Below are positions 24,736 to 38,639 of a stretch of 64,000 bases of DNA, piece after piece. Under the pieces are notes generated by a model. It had not been told where the DNA came from. It did not search any database and saw nothing but the letters and a program-made list of their open reading frames with translations. How positions within the stretch are numbered: the first letter of the stretch is position 1; each line of letters opens with the position of its first letter. Origin of the DNA: Mucor racemosus (Eukaryota; Mucoromycota; Mucoromycetes; Mucorales; Mucoraceae); assembly GCA_027405735.1 (NCBI GenBank), contig JAPEHQ010000004.1:1364001-1428000 (forward strand), given 5' to 3'. The position numbers and the translations under genes were made by a program.

Positions 24736-25979
24736 AAGGAGTGTACTTTTATAGAATATAGTGTATTTAGTTTATTGTTTAAAAAAATATTAGCCATTTT
24801 TTAATTTTGTTTTGAGCTTTTTGCTATTAAGCAGTGTAAAATAAAATTTGTTTGTTATTTCTCTAAACAAAATTACTAGCATATCTAGCAACTGATAAAA
24901 AGGCTATACACTTAAAACAGATTATGATATACCGTACATTTGAAATAAGCTAAAACAATTCTTAAAAGATGACTATTCCCTCAAAAACAGCTTAAAGAAC
25001 TCATATTTTCGCACCTTGGAGAGCCACAAAACGTATCTACAATAGAAAAAATGCTTAATCTAAAGACAAAATCACAAATGCATGTATACAGATGAAAAAA
25101 AATCAAATCAAATCGATTGTTTCGAAAGAAACGTGCCATGAAATCTTGTTTCACCAAATCGCATAATTTTATCGTCGATTTTATCTTTATTTTTTACCTC
25201 ATGAAAAATTGCAATTTGACGAATATTCGATTTTTCGGCCGCATGGCAACACTTTTTACTAAGGTAGGTATCGGTACAATATGACCGCAAAAAGTACCTC
25301 CATCGTCTCAGACTAAATAATTCGATGTTGCATAATATTTTTGTAAACATTTTCAAAAAAATAGAATAAGCTATTTTTCTATTTTCTGAATTATTTTGTG
25401 CGCAAATTTCTTTAAAAATACTACTATTGGATATAGCTCTCAAAAAACTACTGGTGACAATTAATACTGTAATTACAGTATTTTAGTAATCTGTAGAGAT
25501 ATTTGCATAATTGTCTCAAGGTCTCCATAATTTTTTTTTTTTTTTTTTTTATGGGATGAAAGTTTTAAATTTTATTTAAAAAAAGAAAATTGAAACTCAT
25601 CATAGTGATGGACAAGGCGTATACTAGGTAAAGTGACCTGCCATATTAGTATCATATATATATATTATCCTACATGTCATTCATATTAGACATTCTATAT
25701 AGCTCTGAGCATATTTTCTTTGAGACTATTGTGCTGTTGGTCTCCATAATTTATGGGCTTTAAATCAATTAAGAGAATCACTACTTTCTGTTTCAAACCC
25801 CGCATCAAGTTATTTTATTTCTTGCGTAAATTACAAAATAGAATTGATAGATATTTAGGGAGGAAATAATAAGATATTTTATTTTTTTATTATATTGTAA
25901 AAATAATAGGGCAATTTATTAAGGATGGTTTGGTTATTGAAAGTATTATTAATTGATTAAAGTTAAATTTATGCCATCA
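24736..25979. other. Intergenic, nothing recognised
   Basis: Contains a run of about 22 T at 25528-25550. A 111-codon minus-strand frame (25108-25443) has no intron signals and no family motif, and I do not call it a gene. Confidence 0.4.
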
Positions 25980-27250
25980 AAGTTCAATAAAGACCAAGAA
26001 ATTATTGGGAAACCAAATAAAAGAGACAAATAAAAGACAAGAATCAACATAGTAATAAGCAACACAACACAAATATTTGATAGATAGATAAGGAGAGAGG
26101 GGGGAAAGGGAATGGAGGGAAGTAGTAGACAAGACTTGATTTGAACCAACACAATCCCAAATAGCACAAACAATCAACAACACATTTCACGCAAACGCAA
26201 CATCACAACATTTTCATCCCACAAAGCATAGAATCCCCCATCAAGACTTCCCTCCAAACAAAAAGAAAAGCTCTCAAGAGATCTAAAAAATAAAAATGTG
26301 AGATATGAATATACAAAATATAAATACAAAAATGTCCATCGACTAAAAATGTTGAAGCTGAAGTTGTAAAAAGCGAGCTGAATAGAATAAATCCTCAAAA
26401 ATAAATCTCATCATCAAATGTATACATTCCGCCGAAAAAAAAAGAAAAGCCTAGGGCTAACTCGCGAGTATCAAAGACCAGTAAGCAAAAAAGACCAATT
26501 AGACTTGACAGAGATCAAAAGACCAAAGGAACAGAACCCAAGAGATCACCAGGTAAAGCACCAACCAGACCAGCCATGAGAACCACCAAATCAGGAGATG
26601 ATAATAATAATAAATAATAACGTAATAATATATACTAAAATTAACCTAGTAAAATATAGGAGAAAAAAAAAATGCTCCTTTGGAAAATAACAAAAATAGT
26701 GATGATTTGATTTGATTTGCGAATAAAAAAAAGAGGTGATCAGTGAAAAAAGTGTTTGATGTGCATGATTACTTGAATTTTCTTTTTTGAACATATTGAA
26801 ACTGAATAGTTGGAAATCTCATTGAAGGAATAGGATCTGAATACATCACTGTTGAGCAGCAAAAATAGAAAAGAATGAGTGCGACGAGATTGAAAATCAA
26901 ACTTAACCGATTTGAATATGCATGGCACAAAAAAAAAGGAGAAACACCAAAGGAGACAATGAGAAAGTCTACGGAGAATAATCTTCTATACTTGAAAATG
27001 CAAAAAATGAGTGCATAAAGATGTGATCAAAACTTAACCAGAAGATGGAACCACGAAAGCTGCTGTAATTCTTGAGCGCAAAATAAAAAAAGATATCAGT
27101 GCAAACATGTTGTCTTGTTTGTTACTTATCAAACACCATGATACAAAGAGTAATGGTATAAATAATGTGGCTACTAATAAAACTAGACTGCGCAAACAGA
27201 CAGACAAAGAGAGAGGGTGAAGCAGAGAAACATTTTGTGTCATTTCATAA
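25980..27250 (-). other. Strand-biased tract, possible noncoding transcript or long leader
   Basis: For over 1 kb the plus strand is purine-rich and poor in T, so the minus strand is strongly pyrimidine-rich. TGGTCTTT recurs at least three times on the minus strand within 26470-26530. No reading frame exceeds 74 codons and none has recognisable features. Such composition differs from the flanking AT-rich DNA and is typical of transcribed leaders in this genome. A short frame MAGLVGALPGDLLGSVPLVF starts near 26577 on the minus strand. I can only say that the composition is non-random. Confidence 0.3.
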
Positions 27251-29931
27251 TACTTGAATACATTAAATTATACCACCATAATAGAACCTAGGTAATAGAC
27301 CAACTAGTAGATGTGTTGTAAACTGTGCGATATGTGCGATAATTAAACATAGTAAAATATTGTTAAAAAGAGAAAAGGATAATGTTGTTATCAACAAGAA
27401 GCTTTGTCTTTTATTTATATGTTTTTTTTTACGCCCAGAAGCAGGTGACATTCAAGTGAACAAACAGAATTCGTTGCTTGGATACTCAATTTGGATAGAT
27501 AATTCCTTTTTTAATGGCGTTTCCGCCAATAAAATTATTGAATCGTAGCTGCATGATGCACGATGACTGGTTCATTAACTATTAAACCGCATGAATTATC
27601 AAATGTTTCACGTTCCAGACCATTAATGCAGTTTTGAAAGAGCCTTGTAGAAAATCACCTGGTGTGTAAAATGTTTATCACAACAATGACGCACAAATTT
27701 AAGCCAATGAATACATCTAGTCTCACTTGAAGAAGTGATTCAATAGCATCAAATGTAGCTTATTTCCTATTTATATTTTCCCAAGCTAGCTTTAATAGTC
27801 AAGTTAATTATCGACTATAAATGTCATTACCGGTCATGACTTCCACATAAAATTAGAGTTACATAAATCTTGACATATCGATCAAAATGTTAAGTCAGAC
27901 AATCATATACATTCTTTAAAGATTTAAAATTAATCAAACCAAATAAAATCGGACACATAGGAAATTAATTTAGAATTCAAACGCGTTGCGATAGCATTTA
28001 TATGACAAACTAATGCTATAATGTACTCGTTTTCTTTTTAGATTATTATTTTATTAAGGTTTCTATTGGGAAGATTGTTAAGTTAAGGTTAGGCTTTGGG
28101 AAAATTCACTTATAACCATAATGCTATATCATTTTTGATAGCCCTAAAATGCAGCTAATGTCATATATAATTGGTTGAGTGATGGCTACATTTTGCATTG
28201 AGTAATCGAGAATTTTGCATAAAAATAGGGCATATTCCACCAAATTTGCACAGCGAAAATTTGTCCGCTAAATTTGTGCAAAATTAGTGCAAAATTAATG
28301 CAAATTCTATTGTAACTAGTCGTAAAAAAAGGTTAAATTAGTAGACGACACATGTAAAGATAGGTGTGAGTTAGGGCTATAAAACTGTATAATTTGTTTA
28401 ATTGTATCTAAGTTACACAGTTATTAAACATAAATTGTTTGTTTGATTGAAAATGACAAGGCGTTAAATTTCTTGGAAAGCTCAAGTTAAATGGATTTTC
28501 GGAGCACAAATGCCAAACTATTGACTAAAAAGCCTTGAAAAAAATTAATATTGCTCCAAAATACCTTTACGTTTGGTAATTTAATACGCATTAGTTATTT
28601 TTATCCATCAGTTCTGAGAACTTGCGCTGTTTTTATCGTTGCACCTATGCCTATTTACCTAGTTATATAAGTTTATTGAATCAAATGAAAACTCATATAA
28701 ATGACTATACTTTTATCTTGATATAAACATTTGCTTTTCATCAACAACCTGTATTGGTGTTGTAATATATATCTACGCTGAAGATGCAATGCTCAAGCAA
28801 CTTTTTTTTATATTTTGTTATTGGTGCTGATCAGATCGGAAGTAAATTTTATTTTGACAGGTCATAGCATTTCATACGGTTAAATCGATCGTTTGTATAA
28901 CTTTCTCTTTTTTAAAAAGACTAATTTGGTGAATCCAACATATAAGCATTGATCTAAGTTTACCAGAAGTGTTATGTATTTAAAAAGATATTGGGAATAA
29001 TACTTTTTATAAAGAAATTCGAGCCTGTCTGAGATTTATTCTGGATATATAGTGCCGCGGTTCGTGGCTTCGTCAACAAAGTCAAAATATTACATTGCCC
29101 TGATATGAAAATATCAATTAAAAAATATCAAGAGAGAATCAGCATATTAATAATTGTATTTTAAATTCAAGACCAAAATTATATATGATGGGTTTGCGTG
29201 AAAAATTTTGAGACACTGAAAAAATAAATAAAAAAACAAGCGATAGCTTGACTATTTTCAATATACCGGCTATATCTAAACGAAACTCTTTCTCAATTGT
29301 GGTGATCTTAGCGAGGAAATTCAATGTTCCCAGATAACTGCCATATAGTGAAGATTATGATAGATAATATAAAGTTATATACAGGTATATAATCGAGAAT
29401 TAGAACAATAGAATTCTAAGTTTAGGTAAATTTGTAAATCTGTGCAACTTTTAATCAAGCTTTCAAGTGTTTGATAACGGTATATCCTGCTTGCAAACCG
29501 ACAATTCATTTCCCACAGTAGTATTTATTTTTGTGTGATGGTGTTACATGGTGTGTACAATAGTAGATAAGTTTCGTCCGAGGATCAGAAGATTTATCTA
29601 TCTCTATAAAATAGGCATAAGAATTAAATAAATAAATAACGTAGATTGTGTCTCATCATTAAAAAGCATGGAATTTTATCACCAGATGATATATTTTACT
29701 ACAACGTAGTACCAGTCGATAGCGAAAATTTTTTTTTGGTTCTTTTCTTGGACTCGGCTGTTATTGGTTCAACAGAATTTTCGAAGCTGCTATATTAAAC
29801 GTCTAGTTTCTCAATCCATCAATCTTCTTCTTTTTTCTTTTTTTCTTCCAGAAAGGTAAACTTTTTGGTTGATTTTTTCGTTTCTTATCATTCATTCAAG
29901 AAAACCGTAAAAAAAAAAAAAATTAACCACA
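27251..29931. other. Gene-free stretch before the NCS2 permease
   Basis: About 2.7 kb of AT-rich sequence with only short frames. The last 120 bp is pyrimidine-rich, followed by an A-run and then the permease start codon, as expected for a leader. Confidence 0.45.
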
Positions 29932-31872
29932 ATGGAAAAATACCCTCACGATTTTGATCCAGCTTTGGCTGAAAAATACAGCCAAGGGTCATCAAGCGGC
30001 AATGAAGAAAATGAATCTGTCGCTACTGGGCACAAATTCTTTTCCAAACATACATTGCTCAATTATTTCCCTCGATATAAACTAAAGACCTCAGGTAATT
30101 TCATATAAATTTTGATTCTGTCGAATTACTGAAAAATAACGAAAATAAATCAGGTGCTATTTATATTGACGAAAGACCTCCTTTCTACCAATGTTTCTTT
30201 ATGGGTATTCAGCATGTTTTGGCCATGTTTGGTTCTACTGTTCTCGGTAAATTATATAACTGTCACTTTATAGTCCTACATACTCACATTTTGATGATTT
30301 TATATAGCGCCTCTCATGATGGGTTTTGATACAAACAGTAAATATTTATATATTGAATATGATCTGTGACAAATCAAAAATATTAACATCATGTTTCTTC
30401 TAGCCGCCCTGTTCTTTTCTGGTATCGGTACAATCATCTTTTATATCTTCACCGGTGGAAAAGGTAAATATTGATAATTGAATTGGCTCTTGAATTCAAT
30501 CCAACTAATAATTCTTTTAGTCCCGTCTTATGTTGGATCATCATTTGGCTTCATTGGTGTCGTAGTTTCAGCTACAGGCTATACTTATTCACCCAGTTCT
30601 GGTCGCAATGAACATGCTGATGTTGCTTGTGGTGGCATCCTTATTTGTGGTCTTGTTTATGGTGCAATTGGTCTTGTTGTCTTTTTCGCAGGCTCTGGTT
30701 GGATCGATGTTATTATGCCTCCTGGTAAGTTGAAAAAATGAAATAAAACTTTTTCCATATTTTCGGAATCGGAACGGCCTTTGAATAGATCTCTAACCTT
30801 ATCAACTATGTCTATAGTTGTCACTGGTACCGTTGTAATGACAATTGGTATCCACTTATCTACATCTGCGTTTCAAAGTGCTACTCAAACTTCATTTGAT
30901 GGTTGGATGGCATTTACTACTGTCATGTTAATTTCGCTTGTCAGTGTTTATGCTCCTGGCATGTTGAAACGTATGCCAATTTTGATTGGTATGGTCATTG
31001 GTTATCTTATCTATTTTGGTGTTGGTTACTCTGGTCATGGCCCTGCTATTGATTATACTGAATTATATGCTACTCCTTGGTTTGCCGCTCCTACTTTTGT
31101 TAAGCCCAAGTTTGAAGGTCAAGCTATCAGTATCATTGTTCCTGTTTGTGTCGTCTTGTTGGCCGAGAATTTAGGCCACATTAAGGCTGTTGGTGCTATG
31201 GCTGAAAAGCCCCTTGATAAATATCTGGGACGCGCTATTTTAGGTGATGCTGTTGCTACTATCATATCTGCTGCTGGTGGTGGACCTGGTACAACAACCT
31301 ATTCCGAGAATATTGGTGTTATGGTACGTTTCAGTTAACATCTTTTATATATACGTGTGATACTCAACACTTTTTATTCGCATAGGCCGTTACTCAAATT
31401 TTCTCTACATTGATCTTCTTGGTTGCTGCCGTTATTGCCATCTTTTTAGGTTTCATTCAAAAGTTTGGTGCTGCCATTCATACTATTCCTGAAGGTGTAT
31501 TCGGTGGTCTTTCCATCATTCTTTTCGGTTTGATTACTGTTTCAGGTGCTAGAATCTGGGTCGAAAATCAAGTAGACTTTAAGGATTCTAGAAATATGCT
31601 AGTAGCTGGTGTCCCTGGTAAGAACTTGAATCATACGATTTGTTTGAATTATTCTAATTTATCATATCAATTTAGTCATCATTGGTGCTGCTATGCAAAC
31701 TACATTAAAATGGGGTAACTTCCAATTAGATGGTATTGGTCTTCCTACATATTCTGCTATTCTTTTATATCAAATCTTGCGCGGTTGGGATAATCTCAGT
31801 GAACTTTTTAGCCGCAAGAAGAAGGAGAGAGCCATGAGCATCAATTCTCAACAAAGTTCTGCGGTTGTGTAG
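29932..31872 (+). CDS. NCS2-family nucleobase permease, uracil (UraA/RutG) type
   Basis: Eight exons: 29932-30094, 30154-30246, 30308-30337, 30404-30463, 30521-30724, 30818-31323, 31386-31617 and 31676-31872. They encode 494 aa. A hydrophilic N-terminus leads into repeated hydrophobic helices, about 14 as in the family. Signature blocks are QHVLAMFGSTVLAP, GSSFGFIGVVVSATGY, LLAENLGHIKAVG and GGGPGTTTYSENIGVMAVT. The substrate-helix motif reads AENLGH, as in the UraA/RutG uracil branch, and not QNxGxxxxT as in fungal UapA-type xanthine/urate carriers. Proton-coupled uracil or related base uptake at the plasma membrane is therefore the best guess. SFT2 follows 260 bp downstream on the same strand; no functional link is implied. 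Confidence 0.9.
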
Positions 31873-32132
31873 AAATTTTAATTCATTAATGTAGACTGTA
31901 AATACTTATTTTTTCAACGCTATAATATATTGTTATCATATTAAACAATTTAATAACTCGTAATATAAGTTTTCATTGTTGCGCTTCATGTCATGTAATC
32001 AGGTTGTTGATACATAGACTGCTTTTATTTCTTTCTCAGGCTCTAAATTTATATACAAACAATCTATTGTTTACTTGGCTTTTTGTCTTTCTTTCGTATT
32101 TTACCGAAATAATCAACGAAAACGTGTAAAAG

Positions 32133-33029
32133 ATGAAGTTTGGTTTCTTTTCTTCGGATTTTAGTGATCAAGGAACTACAGATGATGGTTTGTTTTTATA
32201 TTAATTTTGCAGAAAAAAAAACATGGTTACTCAATATGCAAAATTCAGGAAGTTGGAAGTTTTGTGGCCTTGATAAGTCGCAGCGTATGTTTGCCTTTGG
32301 TGGTTGGTAAGCTTTTGATCATATTAGAGGGTATTTACTGTACAATTAACCACCTTGAAATCAAAGTTTTGTCGCAGGCGCTCTTTTATCCATCTTGGTG
32401 AGTTTTGAATGTGATTCTCGGGAATAAGAATTCTAACAAATGCGTATAATAGTCAACTCTCATCTTGTTAGTGGGCAATATTGTTGCTTTTTGTATTATT
32501 TATAGCTGTGGTAATATCATTTCTCTTTTCAGGTAAAACATATAAAAAGGGGGATAATTCATACAACTCTAATTTCTGTTGGTGTTGTTAGTTTAACATT
32601 TATTATCGGTATTCCCAAACAGATCAAAACCATGTTTGCTCCAGGTAAGTGGAACAATGAAACTTTGATAAATTCAATTGACATTATTTTATGTTTATTA
32701 CAGTTCGTTTCTGGGCAACTGTTATATATATCGCACTGCTTATTTTGACACTTGCCATGTCCATCTGGGTATGAAAAAAATGTATTACAGCTTATTGTGA
32801 AAGGTGATACTAACAATTGTTACATATATTTAGCTGAAGAATTTTGCTTTATCCATTGTCTTGGTTTGTATTCAATTTGCTGCCCTTGTTTGGTATTCGT
32901 AAGTGTTTGGTTCGGTTATTAATAACGAGAAGAAAACTAATTACTTTTCATCTTGACAGAGCAAGTTATATCCCCTATGGTCGTGAAATTATTCGTCGCT
33001 TCTTCGGAAGCTGTGTAACTTCCATCTAA
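32133..33029 (+). CDS. SFT2: SFT2-like Golgi vesicle-transport membrane protein
   Basis: Eight exons: 32133-32187, 32249-32306, 32367-32397, 32453-32532, 32592-32644, 32704-32768, 32834-32898 and 32960-33029. They encode 158 aa. The protein has a short polar N-terminus, four hydrophobic segments and the SFT2/Got1 landmarks. These are RMFAFGGCFVAGALLSIL, NIVAFCIIYSCGNIISLF, IPKQIKTMFAPVRFWAT and YSASYIPYGREIIRR. Sft2 works with Got1 in fusion of endosome-derived vesicles with the Golgi. The second intron uses an AAG acceptor, chosen because it restores the conserved first helix. The first intron is placed at 61 nt rather than a 25-nt alternative. Seven introns in under 900 bp is dense. Confidence 0.9.
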
Positions 33030-33369
33030 ATTGATTGTAGAAGACTAATAAAGAAAATATGTAAATATAATACAATATAATAACTGAAGATGGCTATAGT
33101 TAGATATCTCTTTTTGTCTAGTTGATACTTGGACGTTTTTTTTTTATAATAAAAGAAATGTGAATATTTCAAATTAATATGTTTGGATAGATTTGTTACC
33201 AATATACCGTACATTTCTTTTAACGTCATAAGTGTTGAATGTCGTTGAGCATCATTGACTTCATTTATCATATTTTTCATGCACAAAATGATCCGAAAGT
33301 GCCAGCAAGATGTCAACAAATTTACTGCCTCGATAATCGGGGAGTGAGGTCTTTCTTCAAGCTTATTAA

Positions 33370-36265
33370 AATCTTGAGATATATTATGGCATCTTAGGTT
33401 GAGTTTTTAAGCGGGGTAAAAGCAAGTATTTTACTTTTGAAGCCTTTATGCTCGCTGAGAAATCAACATGAATAGGAATAAGTCTTTTGTCGATATTCTG
33501 TAGCATATCCACTATAGCCTTACATTTTTTATTTCCTGATTATCTATTGAAATGGGGGCACGCTCCGATTTTGAATATTGCCATATAAAATTGTATAATC
33601 AGATATGCACACGTAACTGAGCTTGAATCCAAAAAGTGTTCAAATGGAAAAAAAATCCAAAAAAATCCAAAAAAAACCTTGTATGTTTAATTGCTCACAA
33701 AAATGCATAGTAAGTTGAACTAGCGTACTAAATGTTTTAGGTTCAGTTTTTAATTTTGAATCGATCTGTGTAGGTTTTGAAAATGTTTTTCTCATAAAAT
33801 CTCTAGTAAATTTAATGTCAAATTTTAACGGTTTTTGATCAAAAAGTACCCTTCATTCAAATGCAACCCTAAAATATTTTATTTTCACGTTATGCGCAAC
33901 AAAATTATCTACAGAATGAGTATTTATTCGTAGCTGTAGCCCTATTTTTCGTAGGGATTTTAGTTTTTTTTCATCATTTTTTTTGGTCGGCGAAAATTCA
34001 TCCTTGTATATCCTCGTCCAAAATTGATCCTTTTTTGTAGTAATCACCAAAAATCAATCATTCAATCTCAATTTTCTCGACCAAAAATTAATATTTTTTC
34101 ACGAGATAAAATTCGTTAGATAGACGTTAATGAGCACTATCCTATGGTTTTAGTTTTGCATACCTGTCATCCCTTCATGGATCTCTATACCACAAAAAGT
34201 CCTCTCACAAAATTTATAAAAAAATAAAAAAAAGTCTTTACAGCCATCTAAAAACTAAATATCCTGGTAGAGAATGAAAAATAATCTAGACTTTACTTAA
34301 TACCCATCATTGCAATACCTTAGTATTTTCTCCACTTATTTTCATTTCAAATGCGCTTTCTCAATTTTAAGCTGGCCATTTCTGCATCATTCAAATTTAT
34401 GAAACAATCACTATAGTAACCATCCTTGCTTCATTTAATAAAATTTGTAGCCAGGACAATGTTGAATGGACGGGTACTGTCTTTGAAAAAAAGTTGCTGC
34501 TAAAATTGGTCACCAGTATAAATATTCACGTTTTTTAGCTGACTTTGCTCTTTAAAATGGTTGAAACTAGACTTGACGTTTAGAATTATATATCAAAATG
34601 TGTGAAATAATTTGTTCGATGAATTTTATTATGTGTTCAAGCAAGACTTTCTAATGAAATTTAAGAGTTGCCATAGTCGTATATACTAGAATCCAGCAAC
34701 GTTTATACCACAAAAATCTCGGCAAAATTGATAGCTACAATAAAATAAATTGCAGATTCGTTTTTAGCAGCCCATTTTACCCTAGAAAACTTGGTTGCCT
34801 GATTCCTAGCAATACTTTTGTAAAAAAAAATGTGAAAATTCCCCAAATTGTTAAAACTACAAAAGAGAAAAACAAAAAAAACAGGATCTACAATTATGAG
34901 GTTTGGGGGACCAAAATATTTCCAAAAAAAAAACCATCACTTAAACTTTAATATGTAATAAAATATTGAAAAACAAGAGATTTTGCTTAGTAGCTTTTAA
35001 GTGCAAGATTATTAAAACCTCGAGATATATGGGATCTTAGATTGAGTTTTTAAGCGGGGTAAAAGCAAGTGTTTCACTTTTGAAGCCTTTATACTCGCTG
35101 AGAAATCAACATGAATAGAAATAAGTCTTTTGTCAATATTCTGTAGCATATCAACTATAGCCTTACATTTTTTATTTCCTGATTATCTATTGAAATGGGG
35201 GCACGCTCCGATTTTGAATATTGCCATATAAAATTGTATAATCAGATATGCACACGTAACTGAGCTTGAATCCAAAAAGTGTTCAAATGGAAAAAAAATC
35301 CAAAAAAATCCAAAAAAAACCTTGTATGTTTAATTGCTCACAAAAATGCATAGTAAGTTGAACTAGCGTACTAAATGTTTTAGGTTCAGTTTTTAATTTT
35401 GAATCGATCTGTGTAGGTTTTGAAAATGTTTTTCTCATAAAATCTCTAGTAAATTTAATGTCAAATTTTAACGGTTTTTGATCAAAAAGTACCCTTCATT
35501 CAAATGCAACCCTAAAATATTTTATTTTCACGTTATGCGCAACAAAATTATCTACAGAATGAGTATTTATTCGTAGCTGTAGCCCTATTTTTCGTAGGGA
35601 TTTTAGTTTTTTTTCATCATTTTTTTTGGTCGGCGAAAATTCATCCTTGTATATCCTCGTCCAAAATTGATCCTTTTTTGTAGTAATCACCAAAAATCAA
35701 TCATTCAATCTCAATTTTCTCGACCAAAAATTAATATTTTTTCACGAGATAAAATTCGTTAGATAGACGTTAATGAGCACTATCCTATGGTTTTAGTTTT
35801 GCATACCTGTCATCCCTTCATGGATCTATATTAAAAAAATAGTGCTTCCACAAAATTTTCAAGTAAAATAAAACTCTTCAAACCTAACTAAAACCTTATT
35901 AGTATCTTGGTAGAGAATAAAAAATAAAGTAGAGTTTACTTTATAACCATTATTGCAATATCTTAGTATTTTTTTGAGTTATTTGCATCTCAAATATGGT
36001 TTCTGAATTCTAAGCTTACTGTTTCTAAACCATTCAATTTGCCAACTGCGAAAGATGGGATATTTTCAGAAACATAGCTTTAGGTTAATGTTGATCATCT
36101 TAGGTACATTGGCATATATGTAATTTTTTCTTGATACTATCTAGTGAAGAAAAGATTCGGGGCGGAATAAAAAGTGAGACCCAGTTTTACAAAGTAAACG
36201 CAATAAAATCTACCTGCCTTTGAGACTTTTTGGGAGATATCAAATCTATTTAGGAGTAGGTATCA
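33370..36265. repeat. Fold-back family, two units in direct tandem (copies B1 and B2)
   Basis: B1 spans about 33370-34475 and B2 about 34920-36265, both in the same orientation. About 790 bp (33395-34183 against 35035-35825) is nearly identical between them, including a 65-codon antisense frame that is identical in B1, B2 and the unit at 38.9 kb. Identity stops abruptly after CATGGATCT at 34183 and 35825. B1 continues like the 38.7-kb copy, and B2 continues into diverged sequence resembling the far end of the other arm type (GGTACATTGGCATAT near 36098). The 34476-34919 segment between them is unique here. The pattern suggests recent duplication or gene conversion. Confidence 0.8.
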
Positions 36266-38639
36266 CGTTAAGATTACAAACCCATTTGAATGTCTACTGC
36301 TCCAACATTGAAATTACATAGTGTATGATTATATTATTTTGCAATATGTTGCGTGTGCAGTAAATTACGATGTTAATTTACTAAAATAAAAAAATATAAA
36401 AATAAAAGCAGTAGAAATACAATTATAATCAGCTAAAGTTTTTATTACAAAAGATTTTCTGAAGAGTTAAAATAATTGAAAAGTATGAGGGTATTTATAG
36501 TGATTTGGAGAACTTGGATACCATCAGACTTGAATGGATGTATGTTTAGTAATCTTCCAGTTTTGAGTACATTGTTATTGATTTGATATTTTAAGGGGTA
36601 AATTGTATAGAGCATTGACCATAAGGGATTGTATGTCAAGTGTGACAATATCGACCTTTTGGGAAATGGTTGTTTTTGTTTATTTCTGTTATATCTATTT
36701 TATGTAACCTTGATTTTTAAGGGGTAATTTTTATATGCTTGAATCTTATTTATATTGATAGTGCAACTACGATATAGATGAGTAGTTGACTAAATTGATA
36801 TCTTTGTTTATTATCATTATTGATTTGGATAGAATCCTGTTTTGATATATATGTCATTTGTGTAATTGATTGCGCCGTGATCAAGGGTGCTATCATCTAC
36901 ACGACATGTATGGTTCAAAAAAGGTATTTCATATTTTTAGCATGCGTTTGTTATTGTGTTCAATTGAAGCGTTTGTTTATTATCGTTGTTCACATTTCAA
37001 GTGGCATCATATTTTATGAGCGACACTTGAAATTTAGGTTGTTTTATTTTTATCAAGCGTTTTTAGTATGTAATTCCACTGCAGCGTGCATGCAAAAATT
37101 AAGCCCAGGATTGTAAAGTGATTTGGGATTACGCTACTTTTATTTAAGATATAGCAATTTTATCCGAAAATATAGCTCTAGGTATTTGAAGTGCATTTGT
37201 ATTGGCAATATACTTATACTGTACCTAATACTATACATATACCTTGAATTGATGATTTAAAATTGTAATGATTTGATAAGGACCTCCTTGCAAAGAAAGA
37301 CACAAAAATTGACAAATAAAAAAAGGATAATAATATATGCGCATTATTATTTTCATAATGAAACATTTTATGGCATTACGGCGCAAGTTATCTAAAATTT
37401 ATGAGGTTTGTCACTACATGTCTTTTCAATCAGGCAGCAACTATGTAATGTAATTTTTGCGCTAGCACTTGGATTGTTATTGGAGTTCTTATAAAACTGG
37501 TTAATGACCTCTATATGCTTTTAAGATTCGAAATACTTAATTTCAGCTTGCTTTATTATGCTATCACTTTGTCTCGGGCTTGCTTGTATTATTTCTGTAT
37601 AATTGAAGCTCGATGAATGCTCGATTAAATTGGTCGAGTTAGCTTGTTGCACGAGGCAATTTTGGAAACGCAGCAATAAGCTATAGTATCAACTAGTTGT
37701 TTCCAAATGAGATGCATTATTTCCTTGATAGCTCTAATTTTCTGCTATTTAACATATAAAATAATAAGAAAACTGATATCCAATATTCTAACTCTGCAAG
37801 AAATGTACACGGCCTTGTAGACACAACTGCAATGAAATAACACCTTTTATAGACCAAAGTCGCCATTGTCATTTCAGAAAAATAACTGATCTCGATTTGT
37901 ACCTAAATCTCGCTCCATAAGGTCTGAGTTCCAATCAGATCCCAATAAGCATAACGAGGAAACTCTATATTGCTGGTGCCTGGTGCCTGTATAAGGAAGT
38001 ATTCCTGATCAAAATACAATCTTCTACAACATGGCACCGATGATATAAAGCAGCTGTACTTATTTTGCATTAATAATATATTCCAAAACTCCTGCTCATA
38101 AAATCGCAGTTGCAGTAATTCTAGATAAGGAATCAGATGCCATAAAAATAAGCTCAGTTGTATTTTAAATTATAACTGGAATGTTGAAAGATCAACATCC
38201 ATCTAATGATATTCTATCATATCAAACAAAGTATCAACATCTCAACCAAGTATCTTATACATAAAAGAATGTCAATAAAAGACATTATGATTAAACACCT
38301 GTAAAATAGGCATCAACACACAAACATCCACTATTTTATAATTCCTATAAATATAGCATACTTTATGAAGATATCATTCTTTTTCTTCAGATTTCTTTTA
38401 ATCACAATAAAACCGTGGAAAGACTGTAATTATATCTATCAACGCTTTTATTTTTTATTTTATTTTTCATTTTTATAAAATTATTTCAATTTTATTGCAA
38501 CAACATTTGAATTTTATCAAAATGGGTACTACGCTCTAACCAAGTTTTCAAGAATTTTGTATTTTTTATCTGTAGCCAGTTTTCAACAATATTCATTAAT
38601 CTAATAATAGTAGCTTGATAAACTACAAGACAAGCTAAC
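36266..38639. other. Gene-free stretch between repeat clusters
   Basis: About 2.4 kb with short frames only. A 98-codon Cys/hydrophobic-rich frame at 36820-37116 shows no family motif. I recognise no gene, RNA or mobile element. Confidence 0.4.

Noticed and set aside
25108..25443. 111-codon minus-strand frame
   Set aside because: No splice context, no family motif, ordinary AT-rich composition; frames of this size occur by chance.
32188..32212. A 25-nt first intron in SFT2
   Set aside because: A normal 61-nt intron (32188-32248) keeps the frame and gives a better N-terminus.
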